From the NCBI GenBank assembly GCA_013400975.1, contig WBMZ01000265.1, positions 27,134 to 91,133 on the forward strand: a stretch of DNA of 64,000 nt. Direction: 5' to 3'. This document shows positions 1 through 14,091 of this stretch, piece by piece (position 1 is the first letter of the stretch; every line of letters starts with the position of its first letter). The notes under the pieces were generated by a model. That model searched no databases, was not told the DNA's origin, and worked only from the letters and a program-made list of their open reading frames with translations. The stretch is from Atrichornis clamosus. Lineage: Eukaryota; Chordata; Aves; Passeriformes; Menuridae. A program made the position numbers and the translations under genes.

Positions 1-747
1 TATTTAGATATTGCATCTCTATAGCTTATGTTTTTCTCCTGAGAATTGGACACCTAAATGCAATGTGCAGAGCTGGTTTTTATGTTTAGACTATTTTTAA
101 AAAGTGTCCTTTCTTCCTTTTGGAATTTTTTTCCTGTTTTAGTCCTCAAGTTCAGTTACAAAAAGTTCAAGGACAGTTTTCAATGGAACATTATTTCTTG
201 GCTTCTGAATTTCACCTTGAATGGAGAAAATTAGTCTGGACACAGTTCTGGGCAAAACCAAATTAAAAAAAAAAGGCATTACAAAAAGTTGATTGCATAA
301 TTGAATTGTTTATTATTAGAAAGAAACTGCTTTTTCTGCTTTTTGACTTGCACTGGAACAGAAGGGGAGGAAAAAAGCAATATCCAGCGACCTCAGGTAC
401 TGAAATCAGATAATACAGCATGGATTTATGCTGTATATTGTTTTAGTTGTATATTAGGATAGTGATGATTTATGAAGGGCTTAAATTAAGAAGAAATTCC
501 AATTCCTGAATGGGAAGCAAAGTTGAAAGTTAGACTGAAAAATACCTCAGTAAAAATGTCTGTAAGTAGAAAACTCAAGGAGATTTTAAAGCATTCAAAT
601 CTGATCTGATTGTGAAAATGCAAAGGATATTCACATTCAAAAGTGTAGCTGCGGCAAAAGGAAAAATCCTAGAATACTAAACAGAAAAGGAAAAGGGAAA
701 AAACCCCAAACCAAAACAGAAAAACAAAGAAAACCCCCAAATTCCCC
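1..747. other. AT-rich unique sequence with A-rich tract
   Basis: No gene, RNA or transposon is recognisable. The right end (about 655-747) is a strongly A-rich, C-interrupted low-complexity tract that runs into a CAA microsatellite. Such tracts can be decayed poly(A) or simple-sequence drift. No retrotransposon body is recognisable next to it. Confidence 0.6.
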
Positions 748-766
748 AAAACAACAACAACAACAA
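748..766. repeat. (CAA)n microsatellite
   Basis: About five consecutive CAA units are visible directly after the A-rich tract. It is short and could be length-polymorphic. No coding context is seen. Confidence 0.8.
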
Positions 767-3700
767 ATGAACAAGATAAAAGAGGTTATGCTGTCCATAG
801 AATGGAAGCCATATCATAATATCCTGAAGTTCATATTCAAACAATACTCAGACTTAATTGTATCAGGAGGCATAAAATATAGTGATGTGTGCATTTATAT
901 ATACAGTTTAGATCTATGTGAGTGTAAATAAAAAATAATTAAGCTTTTGTTAGTTAAACATGAATTAAGGCTTACTAATAGAGAAAAATGTCTTAAATTA
1001 TCATGAGATAGTCTTGTGCAACTGGTCACATTTTTACAATTCATTAGCAAGTAAAATAAAGACCCCCATTTTTTCCCATTTTTTTTGTTACAAATCCTGA
1101 GCAATTTCTCATCTCAGAACCAATTTTTTTCCATCAGAGTTAACTCTGAAATTAGCTGTGGGTATAATCCAACAAAATGGGTCAAACGGGTACTCTGTGT
1201 AAAGTCTCGTGCCCATGAAATTCTTAACTTCATGCAAGTGCAAAAACTCCTTTGAGATTTTAACTTCATTTTAGATATTGAATTCAAATGAAAAACAAAA
1301 CTAAAGTAACTTCAAAAGTAAAACTAAACCCCAGTAAATTAAAAATATTTTTCTAAAAAATTTGCTGGAATTCTGGCTGCTTGGCAAAGACCTATGACAG
1401 TATGGTTAAGCTTGATCTTGGTTACTTTATGTTTTCCTTTAAATTCAAAGCTGCTTTATTTTTAAACAGTATTGGCAAATCCTGTGGTCTGCTTGTCCTT
1501 TTCTTGTAATAATTCTGTAGCAAACATTTAGATTGATACCAATTAGGATGCTCTATAAAGATAAATATTTGTGGTAAATAATTTTCAGTGCATTCCTCAG
1601 AGGCCAGTAATTAATACTAGAATCTGGTTTGGAGAACTTCATTAAAACCGTTTATCTCCCATAGGTCTAAGAATAATGTTTGAAAGAATGTCTGTGGTCA
1701 TTATTTGTGTTCTTCAGAAAGTCTTCATACATACTACAGCTGCAGACTTGAAGTCCTTGGGATGTGTAATCTGTTTATATGTCCTATGAGAGGAGATTAT
1801 TGAAAAGAATGTGATAATACGCTTAAGAAAGCAAAGTTACATAAGAAAGTTAAGGTGCTAATAGTAGCTTCTAACCAGTTGCTGGTATAACTAATTCCAA
1901 CGTAATAATAATAATCACTTTGTATTGTGTTTAAAGGCCTTCCTGCCAACTAAAAGTGGTCATTTCCAGACATGATCAAATAGCTCTGCTGGGCCAGTGG
2001 TGTTATGATTGTTGTACTTCTGTTGCTATGCATGTCTTGCATGCTGTCTGCTGGAGAGCACTCGCAGGAGATTCTTTGGAATAAACAAAAGATGAGATAA
2101 ATCTGGATTTTATTCCCTTCTATATTTCAGATTAAACATTAGTGTTGCCTTTACCTGTCATTACATTGGCTTCCCTTTAACAAGTACTGATAAAATAAGA
2201 ACTTCACAGAATTTCTGGACATATTACAAAGATATCTTTATTTTCACACTTCTATCACCCTCACTAACAGCTTAGAAAACTGGAAGTGTGGTAGTAGGAA
2301 CATTAGTAGCTAAAGGTTTGCAAGCAAAGTTTTGTCTAAGTTTCTGTGATCTGTTAGCCTGCCATGGTTAAGGTAAATCTGTTTCTGTAGATAATTTCAT
2401 ACAAGAATGTGATGTCTGTATTATGATATCCACAAACCCTTGCCTCCCTGCTTGAGTCAGCAGTAGGAAAATTCAAATAAAAATCCTGAGTAAACTTTAA
2501 ACTAATGCCTCTGGATTCATAGCAAGACACTAAAATGTTTCAGAGACCGGTGTTAGTAAATGGCAATATCCTACCAGGATCTTCTAGCTTAATTTTTGCT
2601 ATTATACCCTTTCTCCTCAGATCATGGACGCATGAAGTTTGTTCCTGCCATGGTGGGATTCTTGCTCTGTTTCTGTTCACTGTGTAGCCATTCTGCAAGT
2701 GGCCTTGTGGGCAGGATGTTCTCTGCATCTTTCAGAACTTCCTGTCCCAGTCTGAGTGTGGATTGGAGGGTGTGGTAGCCTTGCATGCAAGAACTGTTCT
2801 ATAACACCAGGATCAGGTTAGAGTTGTAAATTCTTGTTTGCAACTCACACAGAGCACCTTTTAGGACTAATGACAGGGGAAATTATGGGAGAACAAGAGG
2901 AAAAGGTGCCAGTAATGTGGTCAAACCATATTATTCTTCTTCACAGTTAAACAGCCTTCCTTTAATTAGTTTGACCACAGCTTCAAGACCATTCTTCAAA
3001 GTCTTTTGTGTTCCTGAAAGTAGGTTCCTTTGAAAAGGAAGACCAGGAGGGAAAATGGGGTAACGGCTTGAACAGTTCTTAAGATGAAGCTCACTCTTGG
3101 CCAGCTGCAGCATGACTCCTAGCTGCAGGCTGCTCTGGGGTGGAACCACCCCGTGGGCTGAGCTGCTGGGTGTCCTGGACCTGGTGCCTGAGGAAGTGTT
3201 CTTCCTGACCTGCTCAAGATGGTAGACCTAAGAGATCCTTGTGCTTTAGCCTGCTTGTGCTTTAGCTCATTCCCATCCTGCAGTGAAATGGAGAAATTGC
3301 AGGGGAAGCACTGTTGTTTCTGGCTCATGAATAGCTCCTTGAACTCCCAATTTGCTGAGTTTTCTGTGGTATGAAGTACATATTATGTAAGTTTTTGGTG
3401 TTTGGGATTTGGCAGGTAGGATTAATAAGGCTGGACATTCATAACTTGGGGCATTTTTAAGTATTTAGAGGTTTCTCTATACTAATTCATACTTTTTCAA
3501 TAAAAGTACAGTTATCAGATCAGAAATTTGGTTTCTTCTTTGTTTATTGATACAGAAATAGACTGAGAAGACATAACTATGATTTTATGAAGGAAATCTA
3601 AAATTAATCACAATGTTATAAAGCAGTATACTTGACCTGTCTTGTATTACAGTTCCACATTTTATTCAGTTATGTCCAGACCAAAACAACACTAGAGGAT

Positions 3701-5433
3701 TGTTGTTCTTAATTATTTCTGAATCAGCAAAAAGAAATAATTGTTTGACATTTAAAACCATCAACTCTGACTTCCTCAAGGCTGTTTGGTATATACTTTA
3801 AGATTCTTTAATTTACCGACAGAATTCTGGATTAATTTTTTAAATTATTCCCAGCCCCCTACTCCCTCTCAAAAGTGAATGTATCTGTGGCACATAAGAG
3901 CTGGAACACAGAGAAAGTTTGGGAAGTCTGGAGTTTTAGTCTGGAAAAAAAAGATTAAAAAATCTGTGTTTTACTTTTTTCTTCTTCTGGCTAGAAAAAA
4001 ATTCTCCTATCAGATGTTCTCTTTGGACTGCAATGAGAGAGGTCAGGAACAAAATAATTGATGCTTTATGGTGCAACTTTTTGTAAGGCTTCATTATAGC
4101 AAAGGCAAAAAACATCTGCAGAACAAAAGTCAGTTGTATAAACTCTGATGGTCTACCTGTAGTTGGTCTATTGCAGCAACTAGAAAGCAGAAAATAATGG
4201 CAACAATAAAAATCACTACTCAAAAAAAGAAGAATAAAGTTCTTGGCAGCAAGTTTTCATAGGCAGCTTGCCAGTATCCTGATTCAGTGTTTATGGGAAC
4301 ATCTTGAAATGACTCCCAAATTAATGACTGTATCTTCCATCACTACAGTCTGATGTCTGAACATGAGGAGAAATAAACAATAGTTAATGATCTGGAAGCT
4401 GCTGGCAGTTACTCTATTAGTTCTGGTTCTTATTTTCACTTACAGCAAACTGTTCTGATCAGATGTTTATCTTTGAAAAACATATGCAATGGAAAATTGC
4501 ACCTCAGATTGCTATCCATTTTACAGTCTCTTTCACTGGGATAGTTTCACACAGAACAAAATTATTTCATTTTGATTTCATAGCTAGATGGTTTTGAGAT
4601 TAAAATAGAAGTGGTTTTTTCTAATTTTTCTTTTTCTTTTTTATGGGAGACCCTAGGCGCTTGAACATACTGTACTGTGGGGTTTCCTTATAAACCCAGT
4701 GGGGATACATGCCCAACTGTGCTGAAAAGATTTTTCTGGCCCAATATCACTGGCCAGGCCAAGTTGCTGGGGAGAAGCAATTATGCTTTTACGCAAAGCA
4801 GTCAGATGATAAATTGCCGTAATATTCATGATCTTTCATTTCACATTAAGTGTGCACATATGAGGTAAGGGCTTTTGTGACATTAGCTGTAAATACAAAA
4901 CTGTCTTTTTGATTTTTGTCCTTTTCATTTATTTGAAAATGAATGTATCATTTTGCTGGATAATGTCAGAAATTGATTTTTTTACAAGCTTTTGCAGGCT
5001 CATACAATATGTAATTGTATGCAGAGTAAGATCCATGTGATAGATTTCACAATCATGTGATAAATGTTTTCAAAGTCAGTCCTGTATTATGTAATTCTAA
5101 CATTGGAACCAAGCTTCTTCAAGTCCCTTAGCAACTTCATAGGCTCATGTGTTTCTGCAACAACACTTTTTATTCTTGCAAATAAATATTCTGCATTGGC
5201 TAGGGACATAGGAATTGAAGAATGCCTTCATTTCTCAAGCCCAAAACCTGAGTGTTAGAGGCACCATGTTAAATAACTTTCCCTGTATTTATAATGCCAC
5301 ATTTTAAGATTTCTTTTTCCTTTCTTACCTCCATAAGTGTGGAATTCTTATCCTTCCTCAGAGATCAAGAAAAATCTTTCATTCCCCTATACATAAAGGC
5401 TGCAGCTTTTTCTAACATCCCTTTGGTCAAGGT
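767..5433. other. Unique AT-rich noncoding stretch
   Basis: No coding region is recognisable on either strand. Short open frames of 60-95 codons occur (for example 3936-4223 minus) but are rich in Ser, Leu, Phe and Lys, as expected of chance frames in AT-rich DNA. Local features are a small (TAA)n run at 1903-1916 and a GC-richer patch around 3100-3330. That patch contains a 7-bp hairpin, GGGGTGG with CCACCCC around two bases, at 3137-3152. A 12-bp palindrome lies at 2780-2791. None of these points to a known element. Confidence 0.55.
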
Positions 5434-5450
5434 GAGAGAGAGAGAGAGAG
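5434..5450. repeat. (GA)n microsatellite
   Basis: An uninterrupted GA dinucleotide run of 17 bases is visible. It is short and perfect, and a candidate length polymorphism. Confidence 0.85.
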
Positions 5451-8400
5451 CTTTACGTTGTTCTTCAAAATAACTATTTCTTGTCCTTGAAGAAAGACCC
5501 AGAATGATGCAAATCAATGTTACATTATTCTGCATAATTCTATTAAAATGTTTATCTTATCTGAAGGTCTCACATAACAAATTAAACAATTCTCTTCTAC
5601 TGAACACCCTTCATTTTGACTTATTTTACTAAAAGACTAGAACCTGCAGTCATGTTGTATCAAGAAATACAAGAACACATTTTGTTTTAATGTTGCAGTG
5701 ATGCATATATCCATATGGTGTAATAGAGAAGTTGTAGACATCCTCTTTTAGGATAATTTGTAAAATGCATTGTTGCAATGTGCAATTTAGACTTCTCCAA
5801 CTAAGACTGATGAAAACCTTTGTTGCATTAGGATATATTAGCTTCTTATATGCTTTTGAGTCCTAAATCTATTTGCTGCCTTACACTATAATTGCTCTAA
5901 TTTCATCTGATCTTAATAACTTCCCTTACTTCTCCTTGGAGAACTGACACTATTTTTGTAGCCTACAGTATGAGGAGCTACATGTCTAATGATATGCTTC
6001 AAACTCTGCTGGGGTGGTTGAAGAAATTGCTAAGTGACTTAGACAAATGTGACTTTTTGTCTGTCTTAATTACTGGGTTTGCTTCTTTGAATACCGTTTC
6101 CTGAAATATGCGTATCAGGTGTCACCTTCAAGATTTACTTCTTAGCTTGAGAACCCTTACAGGGATCCTTCTTGCAAGCACAGCTAATGATCTCCCAATG
6201 CATTTTAATTTCAGAGTTTCAGAACTGTGGCATATAACATATCTGGTTTCACAAGAAGTATGGACTATTAGCAGGAAGGTTCCAAAGTAAGAAAATATTT
6301 TTCATAACAGTGGCTGCTGAATTTCAGGTGAATATGCATTATTAAACTTTACTCAAAATGATGTTTAGGAAATAAAGTTCCACTGGGGTCAAAAATTTAA
6401 CCATTTTGTGGTGAGTCTTGGTAAAAATTTACTCTGTGTGAATTCATTGAAATATTACTATTTGTTGTTATTGAATAAAGGTAAATCTTGATATGAAAGA
6501 AATTAACCTGGACCCTTATATGGATAGAAAATGTCCTATTGAGAAAGGTCTCTTACAGCTACTCTAGCAAAAAATGGAATTAATTTTTCAAGAGTCAACA
6601 GTTATAGTTTCAGGTATAAAGGAATGCTCATGAAATTATGGCAGCTTGCCACACCACAAAATCTTTCCCATTCTACAGTTTGCTGTGTTAGACACAGGAG
6701 AAGCAGCAAGGTGTAGCCAGACCTGCAGCTGAATTTGGAAGAGAACTCTTTCTGGGGTTTGGCACATTCAAGTTAGCTATGATCACACCAGTCCCGTTTG
6801 GCACCTCTACACTCTGTTGTATCTTGTGGATTAAACGGATAGGGTAGATATGCTATTGATGGTCTCCACAGCAAAAATACTCTATTTTATAGCCATAAAT
6901 ACAGCCTAGTCTGCAATTCTGTTCTTCCATCTAAACTGCTTTTATCAACTTTATCCCCTTGTTTTGTATTGTATTTGGCAATGATCTCAAAAGGCAGGTG
7001 GGAAACTGCACAGTTTACTGATTGACTCCTGCGTTTCTTGATTCCTGTAAGAAATAAACATTTCTTAGGAAATCACTTTCCAGGCACAGACACATTCTTT
7101 TTATCCTGGAAGATTTATGGTAAAGAGTATTCAAGACATCAGAGTTTGGTATTCTGCTCTGGAGCTAAGGATGTGCATTTGCTCTTACACCTGGGCTCAA
7201 ACCAGAGGTTGTTTTCAGTTGGGCCAGCTGCAAATAAGTGTAAGTAGGAATTTAGGGATTGGGAAGAAGAGGAAGAAGAGGTGAGAGTGCCCAGGTGTGA
7301 TGTTACACTGTAAATTCACAGCGCCAGAAACAGGTCTGCCTAAGCTGATATTGCCCTCATTTCATGTCTTTGAGTAGACATTTTATCATTTTTATTGATG
7401 ATTAGGTACAGCACTCAAAGTTAGATATCCATGTTAGGAAACATAAGCTGGTCTCCCATAGGAAGAGATGATTTCATAATATAGATGCAGTAGAATTGCT
7501 CTCTGATTATGGCCAGAGATTAATTATAATTTATAACTCAAATTAGTGACTTTATCCTCAAGTACAATGAAAGTGAGCAACACACTTTTATTTTTTTTAA
7601 ATCCAGAGATTTTCCTATTTTTTTTTCATCCAGAGTAGAGATCATTCTGGCTAAGATTCACATGAAAGTATCTGTAGGCAAAAAGAGTACACTCAGTTTT
7701 CAAGTTTAACGAGAATCAAAAAGGACAAATCACAGCCTATTGAAAGAGGAATCTATTTTCATTTCCTGATACCTAGAAGCCATACTTGGCTGTAGGAACA
7801 GTGGACAAATGTAGGCTAAAGGCATTCTACCCATTTCACAGTATAGCTCTAGAAATGGCATAAGAATTAGACAAATATTCATAGAATTTGGAAAGAGAAG
7901 GGATAGGTGTGTATCATCTACTTGGTTCCTCTGCCTAACACAGGTGAAATAAGCTTGCTTACTAACACAAGGAGCCGAGACCTTCTGTTTAAGCTGCAAC
8001 ACAACTATCTGTAAAATGCTAAACCTTGTTTGAGAATTATGGCTGGTGAATTCTCTGCTGTGCAGTTTTAGGTAGGTTTTCAATTAGCCACATTTTTGAG
8101 AAGTGCACCTCATTGCTGGTTTTGGTTTGACAACTGGCTCTGTTAGGCCTTTGTCTGCTGGCTGGAGAGCGGTGGGCCATTAGAAATTTCTACTTTGTTA
8201 GCCTTATTACTGCTTTTGGGTTTTGGCTTGCAATTTTGACAGTGCCTGAATGCCCCCCACCTACCATGCTGCTTCATTGCTCCAAACGCTCAGGAGGCAT
8301 TCACCAGTCACCTCTGCGCTCTCTGTTGACAAGGAGCATTAAGGAAAAACTTGATTACTGTTAATAACTACTTTGAACTTCTACAAGATCTGCTTAAATT

Positions 8401-10257
8401 TGACCATAAATATCCCATTCAATATTAGAACAGCACAAGAAACTGTGCAAACATTAAAGAGTATTTTTTTTGCATCAAACAATTTTCCAAGTGTATAATT
8501 ATGCAATTATTTAGGTAATAAAGTTTTAAGCTGGTACACGCCTGTAACTTCCTTATACTTTTCTATTAAAACAAAATGCCCTTAAGCATTTCACTTTTGT
8601 TTTATATTCACTTCATTTCCCAGAATAATTAAAGTTTAGTCACTCTTTATAATTTTATACAGGTAGGAACATAGGCCTGGTTTGCAATCCCAAAGGTGGA
8701 GCCAGGTAGTACTTTCAGTCTGCTGTCGTCAGAGCAACAAGTTTTCAACAAAGTTCTCAACTTTCTGCATTATATAATACAAGAAATCAAAAATTCAGTG
8801 TCAGAACATCCAAGATTGCATTTCTACTTGTGTAAAGAAATGTTAAACCTCCTGACTTCAGTAAAAAAATGAGGTTACTCTAGCTAAGCATCTATGCATT
8901 TGATATAATCTCCTATTGTGTGAGCAAAGAGTACTACATCACCTAACATGAAGGCTGAGACAGATTAATAGGGTCACACTATTCTTTATCTACCTGTTTC
9001 ATGAGACCAGAATTTTCAAACCTTAGTGTTTGCAGGCGATGCGTGAGTGCCTGCTGTAGGGCTTGCACTGGTGTTTATAATGCTTGCAGGAATCCCAGTG
9101 CAGCACTTTAGTTCATGCAAGTCTCAAAGGCAGCTTTCTAGTTTCACTTTGCTTTTTTCTTTAGACTGTGATAACATTCTTTCAGGGTTCCCTTTTACAT
9201 GGCACAGCTATCTTGAAGCTTATCTAGTACTGATCCATGTCATTTAGGAAATGCTGCTTTCATCTGAGAACTCATAATATTCAGTCAGTGTGTGCTATTC
9301 ATAACTAAATAGCCTCTGCTCTTCATTGTTCTATTAATTAATTATTGTTGATTGGTTTGACTTGCTGCACATTGTTGCAAGGCATGATCAAAGAAAATCC
9401 AAGATTAATCTGCTAAACTAGATGTCAGATTAGTAAATTCCTCTGTGCTATTACAAAGATTTTTCTCCCTCAGTAAAGGCCTGTCAGGATGATGGCTTTG
9501 CAATACCTCTCACAGGTCAGTCCAAAGGTCAGTCCCTGAAAACATGCATACATTAATGCAGTAAAGCGTGATGACTCATTTATAGCCAGTTTACAACCCC
9601 AAACACTCTCTTCATGAATGTTAGTCAGGCACCACTGAGAAAAATTTACTTTGATTGATTTTGGATATAGATAAGGAAATAAATTATACCTTATCATGTT
9701 GTGAATACATCTAGGTTTTTCTCAGGTCAGTGGTGGAATCAGTCAGTGTAGTAAGCCAGAGAATAGAGTGTTGTGAGTGTCTTTTCATCAGCTGGCATAT
9801 CTCTGCTACTTCTGTGTAACCCCTTTAGACAGAACTTGATCAACAATGAGAAGTATTGGACTTAAATTTAAAAGAGTAAGTAATAGTGAGCTGAAGCCCC
9901 AATCATTAACTTTCATAAATATTGCTATAATTCCTGGTATTTAATAACCTAATTTTCTCAAACTCCTTCATGAAAGGGGATCCCCACCAAAAAACCCAAC
10001 CCGAAATGCCCAGTAGCAAAAGACGTACACACAGTAAAGTGCATATAACTTTTATTTATGGACCTTTGGTCCAGCTTTACTGGAGACCTCTTGTTGCTCC
10101 CTGTCTTCTACAAGGACAGCTTGCAGTCTGGGATTGTCAGGCCTTGTTAGATAGCAGATAGACTAGATTTCAGCTGCTTCTGATCCTCTGGTGCAGCTGC
10201 TTCATCTGCCTTGGCATGCCAGAAATCCTTCTTTTCTCCGTCTACCACTTCATTAGC
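5451..10257. other. Unique AT-rich noncoding stretch
   Basis: No gene or transposon is recognised. The longest frame (7730-8083 minus, 117 codons) has no motif I recognise and no promoter, Kozak-like or splice context that distinguishes it. T-rich runs occur near 7585-7630. A short TTAATTAATTA-like homeodomain-type AT core lies near 9334-9350; such cores are frequent by chance in this base composition. The last 200 bases (about 10050-10257) belong to the ambiguous reading-frame patch described in the next entry. Confidence 0.5.
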
Positions 10258-10648
10258 CACTGCAGTGATGGTGTTTAGCTCTTAGCCAGAAAGCAGAGAG
10301 TTAGAGCTTTAACACAGTCTTCCTGCTTAATAGCTGAAAGATGTTCATATGGATCTCCTGTTTCCATCCTTTCTCTCATTGATAACATCTGCATCCCTGG
10401 GCTGGAAGCTATTGATTGAGATGAAGGATTGAAATAATTTTCCCCAGTGATGTAGATGTACTGGGTTGACTGGGCTTCTTTCTTCTGCTTTATGAAATGC
10501 TTTCTTATTTCCAGAAATAATACCTTTTTAGCAGAAGAAAATAAATAGATGTGTTTCAGGCTGGCCCACTGGGGCCTTCATTTTGTCTCATTCTGACCAC
10601 GTTTCAACAGAATTATTCTCTGTTTTGGCCTTTTCCCCAGTGCAATGG
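10258..10648 (-). other. Long near-open minus-strand frame, possible decayed retrocopy
   Basis: Reading the minus strand from an ATG at about 10648, one frame runs roughly 130 codons to a TAA at 10258-10260. It is interrupted by a single TGA after 25 codons. Downstream on the same strand, in another frame, a further stretch of about 45 codons ends in a TAA near 10147, and an AATAAA hexamer follows near 10055. This order (one nonsense codon, one frameshift, stop, AATAAA) is what a decayed processed pseudogene would look like. However, I recognise no protein family, there is no clear poly(A) tail or target-site duplication, and a frame of this length with one stop can occur by chance here. Treat as unproven. 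Confidence 0.15.
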
Positions 10649-13600
10649 CTTTCATGGTGCTGCCATCTGGTAGATTTTTGCCGCAAAACTTACCTTAACT
10701 AATTCTGCTTCAATTTACTGTTACTCTTTCATCTTTTTCACTTTTTTTCCTCACATTCTTTAAAGAGTATTTTCAGAGTTATTTTGTGATCACCATATCT
10801 TTTAAGCTGGTTTGTGTTTAGTTGGGGAAATCTTTTACTGACTCTGCATATAACATAATATTTGAAATGCTACAGTGTTCTTCCCTAATCAATTTTGTTA
10901 TTAGTTCATCACATGTGGTCAACAGATTAAATAGAACTCTTTCTATTAAATGATCATAAAATGTTTACTCTTCAGCTTAAAGGCCAAGGGAGAAAAGTTT
11001 TTAGCTCCGGATCTGTCAAGTTGCACTCCTCAGTTGCCTTTTAAACTACTACAGTTATTTTTCCTCCTACTTATTGGTGGATTTCTGGACATGTTCATTT
11101 TTACAGCTTAATTAGCTTTCTGCCAGGAATAAAAGATGTTTTCTAAAGCAATAGAGTAGGCAATGGATTTATAAAGCAGCAAAAATTGCATAAAACATAT
11201 GTCTATTTTGTGGGGGAATGGATGGCTTGGGCTGTTATTGAAGGGGCACCACAGTTGGAAAAGTGAAAAGAAGTTACCACTCCTTTAATATTTTTAATTT
11301 ATTGAAAAGTTATTTAATTATAAATGCTGTTTCTCCAGACAATTGCTGATTCTCTTCTGGCAGAGCACTGCGCATGGTTTTGTTTGGTTTATGTCTACAA
11401 TACAAGAAGAAGATTTAGCTCATTCTAAAATTGGGAAAAGAGTATCATCTCCTGACTTATATTTTTTAACAAGACACAGTATTTCCACAGGCAGTGGTAC
11501 TTAAATGCTCTAAGGATAGTATATGGTTTCCTGTAAATCTGCAAACTGAACTGAGGTCATTTTGCACCTGAACTTTTCCAGGCATGTCAGCAGATTGCTA
11601 TAGTTTCCTTAAGACAAAAGAAAAAGCAGAGCAGCTGAAAATAATTAATATTGAACTTGACACATCAAAAATGTCATTTGTCACTTGTGATTAAAGCCTT
11701 TATCTTTAGTTCTATTTATATATTCATCATAGGTCTCCCTTAGCTATCATTAGGCTCCACATGGTTGGAGTTAGTCTGACCTTTGATCCATCACCACAGA
11801 CAAAGGGATCTGTTGCTGCTAAATTGGAGCCCAAGATAGTCTGAAACAGTATAGATCAACAAATGCAGGCTTGGTTAACAATAATCAGCTTAGCTACTCC
11901 ATTTAAATTTTAAGTCTATGTGGTTGATGTAGATGCTTCTTTGCAAAAAAAAAAAAGATTAGATTCATAACAAAATTTAACATTAGGAATTCATGTTGTG
12001 GTAATTCAGTCTGATGTGAATAGTAAAGGTGGTGGAAGTGTATTTTTAGTATACTCGTACACTATTCAGTTGAGAAAACAGAGATAATTTTACAGACTTT
12101 CTGTTGTTTTTCTCATTCCTATGAAGCCTTCCAGAAGTTTGCTGACTGCCACAGATACTGTGGTTTCTTATTTTCTAAGTACAAGGAACTGAAATATTTG
12201 ACATATTACTGTCCTACCCCACCATTGTCCTGCCACCACATCATCCTCTTGCTTATCATTGTAAACCCATTCTTCCATACTGCATACTGACTGCAGAAAT
12301 GCTTAAAATACGATAAATTAATCTTTTAATTATTAGCTATGTATTTTTTTAAGGATGGGCAGGTGTAGCTGAAAGCCAGTGATGTATTTATGGGTGACCA
12401 TAAGTGATGTCTTCTCACTAGCAAAACATTATTTAATTCACTGTTTAGTCACACAGAAAGGCTCACACTGCAGTAGTAAGTCACACTGCCTATTGATTAA
12501 TTTCAGGATCTCAGCTAAACCCAGATTATGTGTTTTGTGGTGCAGTTTATTGTGGATGTGATGTGAAACTCTAGTTCCTGACCTCGTGTTCTTACTGAAT
12601 TGCTTTCTACAATAATAAAATCCTAAGCCAAGCCCTAGCTTGGTCTCTGGTAAATAGAGCTCCCTTGTGAATAGAGTGAAGACTATTAGATTTGTAGTCC
12701 TATTAGTGAGTATTTTTGTGGTAACAACTTCATTATTCTAAGGTCATTAACATGCTTCCGCTTTTACTGCGAGTGATTGTGGGTTAAAGTCATTATTTTA
12801 GGCATCTACATTTCGTTTATCATTTAACCATAAATAGCTTGCAGTTTCTGGAATTTGAAACAATAGCTATCAGAGGGTTACTACCCAGAAAACCAGTTTC
12901 CTCCCTCCCACTGTCTTCAGCAAACACCTCCATGCCTGAGGCACTGTTTACTGTAGCAGTGTTGATGACTAAAACTTTGAATTTGAGGATTTAAAGACTG
13001 AAAGTACCTTTGTGCTTCCTTGATGTGCATAAGCACAGGTGCTGCTTTTCCAGCAGTTACGCCTGCATTGAACCACTGAGCTTGCCCTTTTCTATAAGGT
13101 GTCTTTCTCACTGAGGCAATAGCAAGGATATAGGGGCATTAGGCTCGGTCACCCTCTCCTTTGGCTTCAACAGTTAAGGAATAATTTACTCTTGTTTTAG
13201 GTTAATTTTGGTAATTTGTAAATAGGGTTCAATATCAAATTTTCCTCACTGAAATTTCCAAATTTTCGGTGTCAAATTGAAATCTCACATCAAATTTACT
13301 CATTGATGTGAGTCTCCAATCCTTGTTTAAAAGGGAGACAAATAAAACTGATACAGGAAAAAGTGAAAAATATTTCTTCTCAGTGGCCTTTAGGATTTTT
13401 ATTTGTTTGTTTTATGACTTACTGAATCTGGGTTTCTGTGGCAGCACCATCTCCCTTTATTAACATATTAGTTTCTTTGGGAACACTTTTTTGAGCAAAT
13501 CAGTGTATAAGTCAGTATTTCCACCACCATTTCCTGTATCAACCCAAATATCTTGGTATGAATTGGTAAGGTCTGGTTTAATCTTCAGACGTCCCAAAGA

Positions 13601-14071
13601 AATCCAGTGAGAATTTAGAGTGAGGGTAAGGAATACATGTTTCTGACATATCAGAATACTTTAAATATTTTAAAACACTATTAGTAATTTTGTTCAAAAT
13701 CCTATAGGACTTTTGTCATTCACTTCAACAGACCAGGCTCTTTCTGAGTTATTTTTTATTTTTCAAATTTATTTTAATTTAGAGCTCTCTGTTCATAGCT
13801 TGGTCCCACAGCCCCCACAAAACTATAGGATTTCTTCAGTAATGGTCCTGTGCTTTCTGGCTTTCTCAGGTGTTGTTGGAGTGTTTTAGCCATTGCTGGG
13901 TAACACCATGCCAAATAGAAATAATGCAAAAATATTGCGGTGTGAGAAAGGTTCTCCTTCTGTGGTGAAAATACTGTTCATCTGGATGGAGAATGAGTTT
14001 AAGGCTTCAATATCAGATCTTAATCCCATCCTACTTCTTTCCCATGCTTCTGCTATCCTGGTTTTCAGCTT
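10649..14071. other. Unique AT-rich noncoding stretch
   Basis: Nothing is recognised as a gene or transposon. A 12-base A run lies at 11945-11956. A perfect 10-bp stem with a 9-base loop lies at 13284-13312 (arms CTCACATCAA and TTGATGTGAG). Open frames here are 60-67 codons and look like chance frames. Confidence 0.5.
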
Positions 14072-14091
14072 TATATATATATATATATATA
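14072..14091. repeat. (TA)n microsatellite
   Basis: Ten perfect TA units are visible. It is a likely length-polymorphic site. Confidence 0.85.

Noticed and set aside
7730..8083. 117-codon minus-strand frame
   Set aside because: Its composition is rich in Leu, Ser and Phe, with no domain, signal peptide pattern or splice context; consistent with chance.
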